From Neolewinella persica DSM 23188 (GTDB taxonomy: Bacteria; Bacteroidota; Bacteroidia; Chitinophagales; Saprospiraceae), in NCBI RefSeq assembly GCF_000373105.1, contig NZ_KB890415.1, positions 46,222-110,221 on the forward strand: a DNA stretch of 64,000 nucleotides, written 5' to 3'. Positions 43,584 through 52,463 of this stretch are shown here, piece by piece (the first letter of the stretch is position 1; the number at the start of each line of letters is the position of its first letter). The translations under genes were made by a program, and so were the position numbers. The notes under the pieces are model-generated. The model made no database searches. It was not told the DNA's origin and saw only the letters and a list, made by a program, of their open reading frames with translations.

Positions 43584-44477
43584 ATGCCGACTATCCATAC
43601 CATCGATTTGAAGTTCCTGGGAGAACCCGCCGCCATTGCCGCTTTTGCCGTTGAAGATGAGGCGGGGGTTACGCTGGTAGAATGTGGGCCTTTCGCTACC
43701 AACGATAACCTGATCAGAGGACTGAAGGAAGTGGGTATTAACCCGGGCGACGTACACACTTTGCTGCTCAGCCATATTCACTTCGACCACGCCGGGGCCG
43801 CCTGGTGGTGGGCACAACACGGCACGCAGGTATACGTACATCCTAAGGGCTTGAAGCACATGATTGATCCTACCCGGCTTTATGCTTCTGCTGCCCGGAT
43901 CTATGGTGATGATAATATGGAACGGCTGTGGGGCAAAATGGAGAAGATCGATGAGTATGATATTGCGGCGGTAACCGATCGTAGCCGTCTTACCTTCGGT
44001 GGTAACACCTGGGTCGCGCACCATACCCCGGGACATGCAAGCCATCACGTAGCCTGGCAGTTGGGCAACATCGTATTTACTGGTGATGTTGGTGGCGTGA
44101 AGATCAAAGGAGGACCCGTAGTTCCGCCCCTGCCACCGCCAGACATCAATTTGACTCAATGGAAAGATTCCATCCAGCGACTACGTAGCCTGCGCGCAGA
44201 AAAGTTTTACCTGACCCACTATGGCCCCGTAGATGCGCAGAGTGATCACCTGAGTCAGTTGTCTGATCGGCTAGACAGCTATGTCAGTTGGGTTGGACAA
44301 GCACGTAAATCCGGGCAGTCAGAAGAGGAAATGACCGCCGGGTTTACAGAATTTGTTGAAGCTGATTTGAGGTCGAACGGCGTGACGGATGAGGTCATCG
44401 GTGCATACCGCGCGGCAAACCCTCCGGGGATGAGTGTGGCGGGTATCTTGCGGTGGTTTACTTATTTGGAGGCTTAA
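43584..44477 (+). CDS. Metallo-beta-lactamase-fold hydrolase
   Basis: A 297-aa MBL hydrolase. The metal-binding motif HIHFDHAGAAWWW gives H64, H66, D68 and H69. Further metal residues come from HHTPGHASHHVAW, FTGDVGG and LTHYGP. The C-terminal 100 residues add a helical region common to the general hydrolase branch (glyoxalase II-like or lactonase-like). There is no signal peptide, so it is cytosolic. The substrate is not decided. It is followed by a gene-free palindrome of about 0.9 kb. Confidence 0.9.
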   Translation: MPTIHTIDLKFLGEPAAIAAFAVEDEAGVTLVECGPFATNDNLIRGLKEVGINPGDVHTLLLSHIHFDHAGAAWWWAQHGTQVYVHPKGLKHMIDPTRLYASAARIYGDDNMERLWGKMEKIDEYDIAAVTDRSRLTFGGNTWVAHHTPGHASHHVAWQLGNIVFTGDVGGVKIKGGPVVPPLPPPDINLTQWKDSIQRLRSLRAEKFYLTHYGPVDAQSDHLSQLSDRLDSYVSWVGQARKSGQSEEEMTAGFTEFVEADLRSNGVTDEVIGAYRAANPPGMSVAGILRWFTYLEA

Positions 44478-45533
44478 GGGACGGGAATCCGCCTCCCAAT
44501 CCCTCTCTACGGGGGCTGCTCCCTACACAAATATCGCTCGTATTTAAACCCCTTCCCCGGCAGCTGCGAAGCACACGGCCGGGGAGGGGGGGCAACGGGC
44601 TCCAGATATGTAGAGCGCCTAGCCCGTGGGGGTAGGGTGTTCAGAATGTAGGAGATCTTGTTCACCCCTTTTTGGCGTTTGAAAGACCTTCTACATCTTA
44701 CATGTCCTCCCGTCATACCAGCCTGCCGGCGGCCTACTTTTGAAGAGCAAAAGTAGCAAAACTCTTTGGCTGCGCCGGTGGCTGATCGGTTAACGAAGCC
44801 CCAAAAGCCTAAAAGAAAAAAACTCGCGCCGGAACCTGATGCCATGCTTCTAAACTTCTCGGTTACCAAAATCTGAAGCCAAAGCTCCAACTCTTGGCGC
44901 TCAAACAGTTTTTCTTTTTTAACGGCTTTTGCGCCTCCGTTAACCGGCCACCGCCAAGGCCGTCCTTCGTAAGTTAACACTTGGGATTCCACTTAACATT
45001 ACTGGGCTTTTCGGCAAGATTAGCACCTTGTGAGGAAATCGAAGCTAGGTTTTTTATGCTTGAAAATCAGGGCTTTGACGCTTTTACTAAATTTTATTTT
45101 GCCCTCCAGCTTGGTAATTTTACCTGAAATGTGAGACGTTCCCTGCAACCGCCAGCTTCGGCCTTGGCCCCGGCCGTGAAGCGCCATCCGAAAAGGCGTT
45201 AAAAAATGCAAACTGTATGAGCCGCCACTAAGTGTTGACTTTTCCGAAAGGCCGCTATAACCGAAAATTTGAAGCGCGGAGCAAGAGGCTAAGGGGCGAG
45301 TTTTTGCATTTTAGTCTATTCGGATGACCCTTCGCGATTAGCCGGGGACACAGCCAAAGGCTTTTGTTTCTTTTGGCCCTCAAAAGAAAGCCCCCGGCAG
45401 GGAGGTGAGACGGGAGGTCACGTAGAAATAGCTCCAACCATTAGCCTGGAGCATTTTAAAGGCTAGAAAGGGGTGAGCTAAAAAGGCAACATTCTGAACA
45501 CCTTAGCCCACGAAAAGGGCCACTAGGGCAGTG
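44478..45533. other. Gene-free stretch holding a 0.9-kb palindrome
   Basis: No gene is supported; the frames here have no domain character. The first 140 bases contain a GC-rich imperfect hairpin (CCCCTTCCCCGG with CCGGGGAGGGGG, 44550-44592). The rest is the long imperfect palindrome described separately. Confidence 0.6.
44620..45515. repeat. Long imperfect palindrome (about 0.9 kb)
   Basis: The outer arms match as inverted copies: CGTGGGGGTAGGGTGTTCAG (44625 onward) with CTGAACACCTTAGCCCACG (45494-45512). Inner arms also match: CCTACTTTTGAAGAGCAAAA (44732 onward) against the reverse of GGCCCTCAAAAGAAAG near 45374-45389, continuing through CTTTGGCTG and AAAAACTCG on both sides. It separates two genes that converge (MBL hydrolase and PL6 lyase). 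Confidence 0.75.
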
Positions 45534-47231
45534 TCACCTTTTCACAAACTGTATCGTCTGAATCCAGCGAGCGGCTGCCTTCTGCCCAGTGGCTCGAACA
45601 GTATAGAGGCCAGCTGGCAGGCTGTCAACTGAATGTTGGAGGACTACTTCGCTCAAGGTGCTTTGAGACTGATGTAAGGTGTTGAGCTTTCTACCAGTGA
45701 AATCGAGTAGGTCAACGGTGATGTCATCACCGGCACCTTCGTCAATGGTCAGGGTAAGTACTTTGTCGACAGGATTGGGAAATAGTCGAATTGCGTCCTT
45801 AATGACCACCGGCTGATTACTTACCCGCGTTGCGGTAGTGGTGTTGTAATCTGGTCCGGTATTTTCTTCAGTAGCTATGGGGCGGATTTCGATGTTGTGA
45901 GGAAACTCGTTGGCTCCCAGGTCTTTCTCCGTTACCATGGCGGGGCGGGCCTGGCCCATCAGGTCAAACAGGATGTCGGTATCGATAGTGTCCATGCCGG
46001 GGAACTGGGGCAATTCTGCATAGCCGGGTAAGGCCGCATTTATGGCCGGGCTTCCAATAGCAAGACCGAAATAGCCGGCTGCATTTTCTTCCAGTTGAGG
46101 GTCGAGGAGCGTGAGGCCGCTGGCCGGAAGGTTGATGCCCAGCGTGCCGAAGCCGATGTTGCCGATCCAGGTTTCGTTGCCGGTGGCACTTTCGAAGAGC
46201 TCCTCGTTGGGCGCGGTGATGATATTGTTGGCCAAAGTTACGTTGGTGGGGGGAAAACTGCCACTACCTCCCCCGAGGAGCACCTCGTCGCAATCAACAA
46301 TGGTATTAAACGCAATATTGATGTTGTCCAGCGGGTCGGATCTCTCGTTTTGCAGGAAAATAGCTCGGTCCTCAAGTCGGTTAAAGTAGTTGTTGTAGAT
46401 GTAGTGGTTCTGCCCTTCCCGGACGCGGACACCGCCTTTGCCGTTGAGGAAAAAGTTACCGTACACAATGGCCTGGGAGCCGTGGCGAAGTACCAACTCG
46501 GCCTTCGTATTGTTTTCGAAAGTATTGAAACGGTAAACGTTCTGGGTGGCTTTGCTGGAGATTATCTCGCCGTCGCCGTCGCACTTTGTGAAGTAACAGT
46601 ATTCGACTAAGGTGCGACTGATGAAATCAGCCTGGGAACTGACGCCGATGCGAATCGGTTCCACCCCTTCATCGTTGCCGCCACCGGGGAAATTTTTGAA
46701 CGAACAGTGGCGAATTTTGTGGTAGCCCGGCTGATTGTTGTCAACGAGAATGGAGAGGATGTTTTGGTCTGCGACATTCAGACGATTCTCGAAATTGCAG
46801 TAGGAAATGTCAACGTACTGGCTCTCTTCTCTTACCCGTAGGTATTTGTAGCAGGTATAGGCACGGATATTGACCTGATTGAACTTGATATTGCTCCCTC
46901 TGATGCTCACCACGTCGGCGGTGCCGAGGTTACCACCTACGTACTGAAAGCCAATAAAGTCGATGTTATCACCATCGATCTCCGCCCGTGAGAAACCATT
47001 GAAAACGGTGCCACCGAGGTTTTCTGCCCGAACGGTCAGGTCACTTTTGGTAATCCTCATAACTACGTCGGGGTAGACGCCATCCGGCCAGACGATTTCG
47101 TCTCCCGCAGCGGCCTGACTATGCGCCGTGTTGAATTCCTGCGCGGACGTAACGATGAAGGTTTCCGCGCAAAGGGTGGAGGTGAGTAGGCAGGTAAGCA
47201 GCCATAGGGTTAAGTGGGTACGAATTTTCAT
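45534..47231 (-). CDS. PL6 polysaccharide lyase (alginate/chondroitinase-B-like) with T9SS domain
   Basis: Secreted parallel beta-helix lyase of 565 aa, likely cleaving alginate or a related uronan by beta-elimination. The signal peptide ends TLCAE. The helix core runs from about residue 25 to 440. The catalytic stretch resembles chondroitinase B: GEIISSKATQNVYRFNTF, then AELVLRHGSQAIVYGNFF and NHYIYNNYFN, supplying the Lys and Arg of PL6. The C-terminus is a type A T9SS sorting domain (IRLFPNPVDKVLTLTI). The start is the ATG at 47231. No other glycan genes flank it, so it is not in a classic PUL. Confidence 0.88.
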   Translation of the reverse strand: MKIRTHLTLWLLTCLLTSTLCAETFIVTSAQEFNTAHSQAAAGDEIVWPDGVYPDVVMRITKSDLTVRAENLGGTVFNGFSRAEIDGDNIDFIGFQYVGGNLGTADVVSIRGSNIKFNQVNIRAYTCYKYLRVREESQYVDISYCNFENRLNVADQNILSILVDNNQPGYHKIRHCSFKNFPGGGNDEGVEPIRIGVSSQADFISRTLVEYCYFTKCDGDGEIISSKATQNVYRFNTFENNTKAELVLRHGSQAIVYGNFFLNGKGGVRVREGQNHYIYNNYFNRLEDRAIFLQNERSDPLDNINIAFNTIVDCDEVLLGGGSGSFPPTNVTLANNIITAPNEELFESATGNETWIGNIGFGTLGINLPASGLTLLDPQLEENAAGYFGLAIGSPAINAALPGYAELPQFPGMDTIDTDILFDLMGQARPAMVTEKDLGANEFPHNIEIRPIATEENTGPDYNTTTATRVSNQPVVIKDAIRLFPNPVDKVLTLTIDEGAGDDITVDLLDFTGRKLNTLHQSQSTLSEVVLQHSVDSLPAGLYTVRATGQKAAARWIQTIQFVKR

Positions 47232-47327
47232 GGTAGTTTTCAGCACTTGAATTATGTAAGGGGCCACACTACTGGACATTTTGGTAAACCCGATGATTTA
47301 GTTGCAGTGGTTCCAGGCGGTACATCC

Positions 47328-47354
47328 CTGCAACAACTGCAACAACTGCAACAA
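47328..47354. repeat. Triple tandem 9-mer CTGCAACAA
   Basis: Three perfect direct copies of CTGCAACAA between the PL6 and tilS genes. There is no spacer structure, so this is not a CRISPR. Its role is unknown. Confidence 0.7.
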
Positions 47355-47494
47355 TTCAGGAAAGAAGACCAATTGGATTTGGACCGCAAACCAAAATGTT
47401 CAGTAGTGTATTAAGGGGCACTAAGTTAAGATAGAATAGGAAGTAAATGTTTTGAAGGCTTACTTTTTATCCTGTATCCAATGGGTAAATGGCT

Positions 47495-48814
47495 TTAATT
47501 CCATCCAATTCGCAGCACCGTATCGTGTTCCGGTAATACCTTGAATTTCTCGGAGATGCAGTAGCCGGGGATGGCCATGATTTCGTCCTGGTCGTTTACG
47601 AGCAGGTAAATCCGGTCGCGCAGCCACACGGGAATCTTTTCGTCGATCATGTAGTCCTTGATCTTTTTGGTCTTACCGCCGAGACCTAGTGGTTGAAAGC
47701 GGTCTCCTTTTTGGCGGGGTCGCAGGTGCAGGGGGAGGGTGGGGGGAGCTAGGAAGAGTTGACCGGGCTCCTCGAGCGTATCAGGACGAGGTACAAGCTT
47801 GAGGTTCAGGCCACTAAATGAGATACGTTCAGGATAGGGTAGGGTCACGACAGCAACTGCTTTAAGGGGCGGCAATTTTGCGTCTTGCAGTGGGATCATC
47901 CTGAACTTATCAGGCGTAATGTAAGCCATGTATGAGGTGCCTGACAAGCAACGAGGCCCGGTTATGGTAAGCATTTGTCGGATCTGCTCGGGGGTGAAGT
48001 TGTAAACCGCTCTTATGTGAGAATACATAAAGGACTCCAGTTCCTGTGGCCTCCAGCCATGACGATGGATCGTCCGGAATCCACCTGAGAAGTCGCAATG
48101 CTGCTTCAACATGCTGGTTATTCCCTTCCCATAAATTCGATGGTCATCTCTTAAATTACCGGATGTTTTTATCCAACCCTGGGTTGTCAGACCTAATTCT
48201 TTCAGAAGAGGGGTTAGCTGATGACGGATGCGATTGCGCAAATAATCGTCTGTTTGATTACTGGCATCTTCCCGCCATTCCAGGTTGTGCTCGTGGGCAT
48301 ACCCTTGAATGGCGGCACGGCTACAATCCAGTAGTGGTCGGCGCATATCTACTCCCGCTATTGGGATGCCCGTCAAACCGGCAAGCCCCGTACCGCGAAT
48401 GAGGTTGATCAGCATGGTTTCCAGGCTGTCGTCAGCATGATGAGCGGTTGACAGGAAAGAGCAGTCTTCTTGTTTGATGAGTTTTTGAAACCAGTCGTAC
48501 CGTAGTCGCCGCGCCGTCATTTGCGTGCTTTCGCCGGGCTTAGCCTGGCCCCTGACGTCCACTGCCTTGCAATAAAACTTTGCACCCAGCGTCCGCGCCA
48601 ACTCCTCCACAAAAGCCGCATCACCGTCGGAGGCTTCGCCCCGCAACTGGAAGTTCATGTGCGCGATGGCAAAATCGTAACCTTCGGCGTGCAGGACATG
48701 GGCCAACACGGTGCTGTCAAGACCTCCACTGCAGGCCAGCAACAGCTTGTCCTCCTTAGTGAACAGCTGTTCCCGATCAACGAAATCCCGAAATGTCTCA
48801 ATGAGTGTTTTCAT
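47495..48814 (-). CDS. tilS: tRNA(Ile)-lysidine synthase
   Basis: Converts the wobble C of the AUA-reading tRNA-Ile to lysidine with ATP and lysine. 439 aa, full length. The PP-loop S29GGLDS34 sits in KLLLACSGGLDSTVLAHVL. Supporting motifs are AIAHMNFQLRG, STAHHADDSLETMLINLIRG and RRPLLDCSR. The C-terminal substrate-recognition part follows (RPRQKGDRFQPLGLGGKTK, then IPVWLRDRIYLLVN). It contains two copies of the dispersed GC-rich word in opposite orientations (47711-47730 and 48579-48599). An essential gene in nearly all bacteria. Confidence 0.96.
   Translation of the reverse strand: MKTLIETFRDFVDREQLFTKEDKLLLACSGGLDSTVLAHVLHAEGYDFAIAHMNFQLRGEASDGDAAFVEELARTLGAKFYCKAVDVRGQAKPGESTQMTARRLRYDWFQKLIKQEDCSFLSTAHHADDSLETMLINLIRGTGLAGLTGIPIAGVDMRRPLLDCSRAAIQGYAHEHNLEWREDASNQTDDYLRNRIRHQLTPLLKELGLTTQGWIKTSGNLRDDHRIYGKGITSMLKQHCDFSGGFRTIHRHGWRPQELESFMYSHIRAVYNFTPEQIRQMLTITGPRCLSGTSYMAYITPDKFRMIPLQDAKLPPLKAVAVVTLPYPERISFSGLNLKLVPRPDTLEEPGQLFLAPPTLPLHLRPRQKGDRFQPLGLGGKTKKIKDYMIDEKIPVWLRDRIYLLVNDQDEIMAIPGYCISEKFKVLPEHDTVLRIGWN
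47711..47730 (-). repeat. Dispersed GC-rich word in tilS (first)
   Basis: Minus strand TGCACCTGCGACCCCGCC. It encodes part of HLRPRQKG before the substrate-recognition domain. Confidence 0.6.
48579..48599 (+). repeat. Dispersed GC-rich word in tilS (second)
   Basis: AACTTTGCACCC-AGCGTCCGCGCC with one extra base in the middle. It encodes ARTLGAKF antisense, close to the PP-loop domain end. Confidence 0.55.
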
Positions 48815-48828
48815 GTGATTTGGGTAGA

Positions 48829-48872
48829 GGGCTTGTAGCCCGAACGCGAACGGGGCTGGAGGCTCCCGGAGC
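48829..48872. repeat. GGCTTGTAGCCCGA word between tilS and miaE
   Basis: GAGGGCTTGTAGCCCGAACG followed by GGGGCTGGAGGCTCCCGG, two short palindromes of the type seen at 13538-13684. Confidence 0.5.
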
Positions 48873-48916
48873 GTGTAGCTGCGGCAGCTAAATCAAGAAT
48901 GAAGAATTAAGAATCA

Positions 48917-49522
48917 TCAATGCATTCTGTCGCCTCTGACTTCCATATTCTCCAACAGCTCCTTCTCAAAAGCCAGAAACTCCGCCCAGCGCTTGTCCAC
49001 CACCTCCCGGTCGAAGTACTTGCGGGCCAGTTCGATGAAGAGTACGTAGTGTCCCGCCTCGGCAACCATGAATTTATGGTAAAAGTTCCGCAGGTCTTCG
49101 TCGGCGCAGTACAAACTCAGCAAGCGAAAACGCTCGCAGCTGCGCGCCTCGATCAGGGCACAGAGCAGTAGCTTTTCCATCAGCGACTGTTCGCGACCGC
49201 CACCTTTTCTCAGGCACTTCATCAGCCCGTTGACGTACTCGTCCTTTCTCTGGCGGCCGAGTTTCAGCCCCCTTTTGTCCAGTTCATGCAGGACCATCCG
49301 GAAGTGTCCCCATTCCTCGGTCACCACCGGCGCGACCTCCGCAACGATCTCCGGATAATCCGGATAACCCTGGATCAGTGATATACAACTGGTGGTGGCT
49401 TTTTGCTCGCAGTAGGCGTGGTCCGTCAGGATTTCCTCCAGGTCCATTTCCGCCAGGTTGACCCACCGGGGATCGGTAGGAAGTTTCAGGTTGAGCATTT
49501 GGACGGTGGCAGCGGTTTCCAT
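48917..49522 (-). CDS. miaE: tRNA-(ms2io6A)-hydroxylase-type di-iron enzyme
   Basis: Hydroxylates the isopentenyl side chain of ms2i6A at tRNA position 37, using a di-iron centre. 201 aa, all-helical ferritin-like fold. The iron ligands come from DHAYCEQKATTSCI, EEWGHFRMVLHEL, ALIEARSCERFRLL and VAEAGHYVLFIEL, which is the full MiaE pattern of Glu and ExxH pairs. The ATG at 49522 is used; the upstream extension is antisense to the divergent hydrolase region. It is next to tilS, also a tRNA-modifying enzyme, on the same strand. Confidence 0.92.
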   Translation of the reverse strand: METAATVQMLNLKLPTDPRWVNLAEMDLEEILTDHAYCEQKATTSCISLIQGYPDYPEIVAEVAPVVTEEWGHFRMVLHELDKRGLKLGRQRKDEYVNGLMKCLRKGGGREQSLMEKLLLCALIEARSCERFRLLSLYCADEDLRNFYHKFMVAEAGHYVLFIELARKYFDREVVDKRWAEFLAFEKELLENMEVRGDRMH

Positions 49523-49637
49523 ATTGTGGTGCTTTAGTCTATTGGTCTGTTTGGGGCAGCAAGATACGGACTTTGGTTTGGCCGCAACCTTCGGGTATCT
49601 TGACCACATTATCGTAGTAACCAATCCAAACCATATT

Positions 49638-50567
49638 ATGGCCCAGCCGGAAATACAGCGTTTTCTTGACATTCATATTCATCGGGAGCAGGTTCCCTTC
49701 GAAGTCGTTGAGGTCCACGAAGAGAAGCGGTACACCAGAAAATTGATCCGTTACGCAGGAAGCGAGGGGGATGAAGTCCGCGCTTTTTTATTTCTTCCCA
49801 AAAAGGAGGTGGTGGGTGCGGTGCTCGTACATCATCAGCACGACGGGGATAGGGTGATCGGGAAAAGCGAAGTTGCCGGCCTCGCCGGAGATCCGCATCA
49901 ATTCTTCTGCCCGGCATTGGCCGAGCGGGGCATCATGACCCTGGCACCGGATTCGATCTGTTTCGAAGACCGGCGGACCAATATGAAAGGGCAGGGGCTT
50001 GAACCCGCCCCGGACCCTGATGATGACATCATGCAACACTTCAACGAAATGTGCTACCGACTGCTGAATGGAACCACTTTGATGAAGAAGGTGATCGAAG
50101 ATTCTTCAATTGCCTTGAGCTTGCTATCTGAGCTGAATCCAGCGGGGCCAGACCGATTGGGCATCCTCGGACATTCCTATGGTGGTAATACGGTGATTTT
50201 TCATAGCCCTTTCGATGAGCGCATTAAGTTCAGCTGTTCCAGCGGTGCAGTATGTAGCTACCGGGAAAAATTCAGTACCCAGACCGGTATCGAAATGGCG
50301 GAGACTATTCCGGGATTCACTGCTCGATACGACATTGAAGACTTGCTTCGGCTGATTGCTCCCAGGCACCTGCTGGTTCTTTCTGCAGACGAGGATATCT
50401 ACGCGATGGATGCTCCGGCGGTGTGTGAAGCTGTTGAGCCAGCTTTTGCTGCTGCTAATGCTGCCGATCATCTAACCCAGGTGCGGTTTAAGGGTGCGCA
50501 TGCGCTGGATGGGGAGCGATTTGAGGTGATTTTGGGGTGGTTTGTGGAGAAGTTTGGGAAGGAGTAG
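49638..50567 (+). CDS. Alpha/beta hydrolase (dienelactone-hydrolase-like)
   Basis: A 309-aa cytosolic alpha/beta hydrolase. The nucleophile motif is GHSYGG (Ser, near residue 176), the acid is probably the Asp in LVLSADEDIYAMD, and the His is in FKGAHALDGERF. An N-terminal half with RAFLFLPKKEVVGAVLVHHQHDG and LAERGIMTLAPDSICFEDRR is typical of the large dienelactone-hydrolase-like group. The start at 49638 is used; the longer frame overlaps the miaE start antisense. It lies just upstream of the P450 genes and may act with them on an ester or lactone (inference). Confidence 0.86.
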   Translation: MAQPEIQRFLDIHIHREQVPFEVVEVHEEKRYTRKLIRYAGSEGDEVRAFLFLPKKEVVGAVLVHHQHDGDRVIGKSEVAGLAGDPHQFFCPALAERGIMTLAPDSICFEDRRTNMKGQGLEPAPDPDDDIMQHFNEMCYRLLNGTTLMKKVIEDSSIALSLLSELNPAGPDRLGILGHSYGGNTVIFHSPFDERIKFSCSSGAVCSYREKFSTQTGIEMAETIPGFTARYDIEDLLRLIAPRHLLVLSADEDIYAMDAPAVCEAVEPAFAAANAADHLTQVRFKGAHALDGERFEVILGWFVEKFGKE

Positions 50568-50705
50568 CCCTGGAGCGAGTCAAGGGACCTTAAGGTGGCG
50601 AGTGTCTCCTAATCTGCATCAATTTTCACTTGCGGGCTATCTTTTTTGATAAAATACTGTATAAATCGGCGAAAACAAGAAAACCACACCAGTCCCAGGA
50701 AGTCC

Positions 50706-50713
50706 CATCTTTG
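50706..50713 (+). promoter_or_regulatory. Possible -7 box of the P450 gene
   Basis: CATCTTTG, one mismatch from TAnnTTTG, 29 bases before the start at 50735. No -33 TTG is visible. Confidence 0.3.
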
Positions 50714-50734
50714 CTGCCCAATACCACACCTCAA

Positions 50735-51886
50735 ATGAAAGTAAGCAAACTCCCAGATCCCTTCAAATCCGCCCGCGAGGATAAAGGCTACGGCGAAATG
50801 GACGACCAGAACGACCCGGTAACCATGTTGCTGCGCCTGAAGGACGTTCGTAAATCCGCTCACAAGTACCAGACCTTTACCTCCGAAGCTAAGCCGGGGC
50901 GGATCGTGGTGCCATCCGAGGTCGCCATTCGTGATGTCCGGCAAATCCCTTTTGAGGTGGACCCACCGATGCACAGGGACTACCGCACATTGGTGGAAGA
51001 CTGGTTTCGCCGGCCCAACGCTCCTGATTACCAAGCCAAACTTTCTGTACTCGTCGAAGAAGTCGTTGCGCTGGCACTATCGGCCGACAAGATTGAAGTA
51101 ATCAATGAATTCTCCCTGCGGCTCCAGTCCCGGGCACTGACTTTACTGTTGAACGTCCCGTTGGAAATCTCTAAAACCTGGATTGACTGGGGCACCCACG
51201 TCTTCCGCAGCGAGGGCGAAGCCCTCGACGGCAACAAGGCGGCCATCCTTTACGATTACATCGACAAAGAGATCGACAAAGCCATCGCCAATCCCGGCGA
51301 AGACATGTATTCTGTACTGCTGGCCTCCGAGATCAACGGACGAAAGCTAACCAAGGAAGAAGTCAAAGGTGTAATGATTCTGACCTTTGCCGGTGGCCGG
51401 GATACTGTTATCAACGCCCTCACTAATACCATCGCTTACTTCTCCGATCATCCCGAATCACTGATCCGGCTGCGTAGGGAGCCCGAGATTATCGATAAGA
51501 CCGTAGAAGAACTTATCAGGTACTTCTCCCCACTTACCCACATGGGCCGGGTAGTGACGGAGGATACTGTTGTGTGCGAGCACGCGGTAAAGGCAGATAC
51601 CAGGGTGTCCTTATGTTGGGCTTCCGCCAACAGAGATGCTGCTGTTTTTGAGCGGCCTAATGAGGTGATACTGGACCGAAAGATGAATCCACACGTTGGC
51701 TTCGGTTTTAGCCACCACAACTGCCTGGGAGCTACCCACGCACGCCAGATCCTGAAAACCCTGATCAGGACCTTGACGGAGAAAGTTTCCAGCATTGAAA
51801 TCCTGGAAAGCGAAGACAATATCGAGGAGTTGGGACACTTTAAGCGAAAGGTGGGCTTCCATAAATTGGTGGCTGTCTTTTCTTAG
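50735..51886 (+). CDS. Cytochrome P450
   Basis: Haem-thiolate monooxygenase of 383 aa, on the short side for a bacterial P450. The haem-binding loop is GFGFSHHNCLGATHAR with the ligand at Cys330. The ExxR is in VEELIRYFSP, and the I-helix reads LTFAGGRDTVIN, an AGGxDT in the class I style. The start at 50735 (MKVSKLPDPF) is used; the longer frame has no P450 character. It is followed by a ferredoxin and a ferredoxin reductase, giving a complete class I electron chain. The substrate is unknown. Confidence 0.93.
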   Translation: MKVSKLPDPFKSAREDKGYGEMDDQNDPVTMLLRLKDVRKSAHKYQTFTSEAKPGRIVVPSEVAIRDVRQIPFEVDPPMHRDYRTLVEDWFRRPNAPDYQAKLSVLVEEVVALALSADKIEVINEFSLRLQSRALTLLLNVPLEISKTWIDWGTHVFRSEGEALDGNKAAILYDYIDKEIDKAIANPGEDMYSVLLASEINGRKLTKEEVKGVMILTFAGGRDTVINALTNTIAYFSDHPESLIRLRREPEIIDKTVEELIRYFSPLTHMGRVVTEDTVVCEHAVKADTRVSLCWASANRDAAVFERPNEVILDRKMNPHVGFGFSHHNCLGATHARQILKTLIRTLTEKVSSIEILESEDNIEELGHFKRKVGFHKLVAVFS

Positions 51887-51887
51887 C

Positions 51888-51935
51888 GGTGAGGGCCTCC
51901 AGCCGTTCGTCCGACGAATTCGGCTGTAGCCCAGC
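51888..51935. repeat. GGCTGTAGCCC-type word between P450 and ferredoxin
   Basis: GAGGGCCTCCAGCCGTTCG and GAATTCGGCTGTAGCCCAGCC, related to the inverted words at 13538-13684 and 48829. Confidence 0.4.
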
Positions 51936-52000
51936 CAAGAGGATCCACATCTACTCGCACCAAAAGATCTCCCAATAAATCATAAAATTACCATCCAACC

Positions 52001-52309
52001 ATGCCAAAAATTACCTTCATAACCGCCACCGGCGAATCCATCATCGCCGAAGGCACTTCCGGTTCCGTCATGGAATTGGCCAAACAGTATAACGTAAGCG
52101 GTATCGACGGAGACTGCGGCGGCGTGTGCTCCTGCGCCACTTGCCACGTACACGTTGCTCCCGCAGACTTTAACAAAACGGGCGCGGCCAGTGAAATTGA
52201 AGCCGATATGCTGGAACTGGACGACAACGTCATCAAGTTCAGCCGGTTATGCTGTCAGATCGAAGTTTCTGACGCTGTTGATGGAGTAACGCTCACGGTA
52301 CCGGGGTAG
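52001..52309 (+). CDS. [2Fe-2S] ferredoxin (adrenodoxin type)
   Basis: A 102-aa electron carrier. The cluster ligands are Cys39, Cys45 and Cys48 (CGGVCSCATC) and a fourth near residue 85 (RLCCQIEV), which is the adrenodoxin/putidaredoxin pattern; Cys43 is an extra cysteine inside the loop. It lies between a P450 and an FAD ferredoxin reductase, so it should pass electrons from the reductase to the P450. No signal peptide. Confidence 0.93.
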   Translation: MPKITFITATGESIIAEGTSGSVMELAKQYNVSGIDGDCGGVCSCATCHVHVAPADFNKTGAASEIEADMLELDDNVIKFSRLCCQIEVSDAVDGVTLTVPG

Positions 52310-52359
52310 TCCTCTGCAACTAGCTCCATTTTACCTAAAAACTTTAATGCTTGGGTCAT

Positions 52360-52378
52360 CCCTCTCCGGGGGAGAGGG
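52360..52378. repeat. Hairpin before the reductase
   Basis: CCCTCTCC pairs with GGAGAGGG around a three-base loop in the gap between ferredoxin and reductase genes. It could lower read-through within the operon. Confidence 0.4.
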
Positions 52379-52463
52379 ACCGAGGGAGAGGCGCATTGGG
52401 AGACACAGCGACTGAATTCTTATCACCCTACATCCATTAGCTAAAGCCCTCGAAAACTTACCT

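Noticed and set aside
44507-45437. Minus-strand frames of 60-161 aa in the long palindrome
   Set aside because: They read across the arms of the palindrome; no transposase or other domain is visible.
47328-47354. CRISPR-like array
   Set aside because: Only three units of 9 bases with no spacers; no cas genes in the window.
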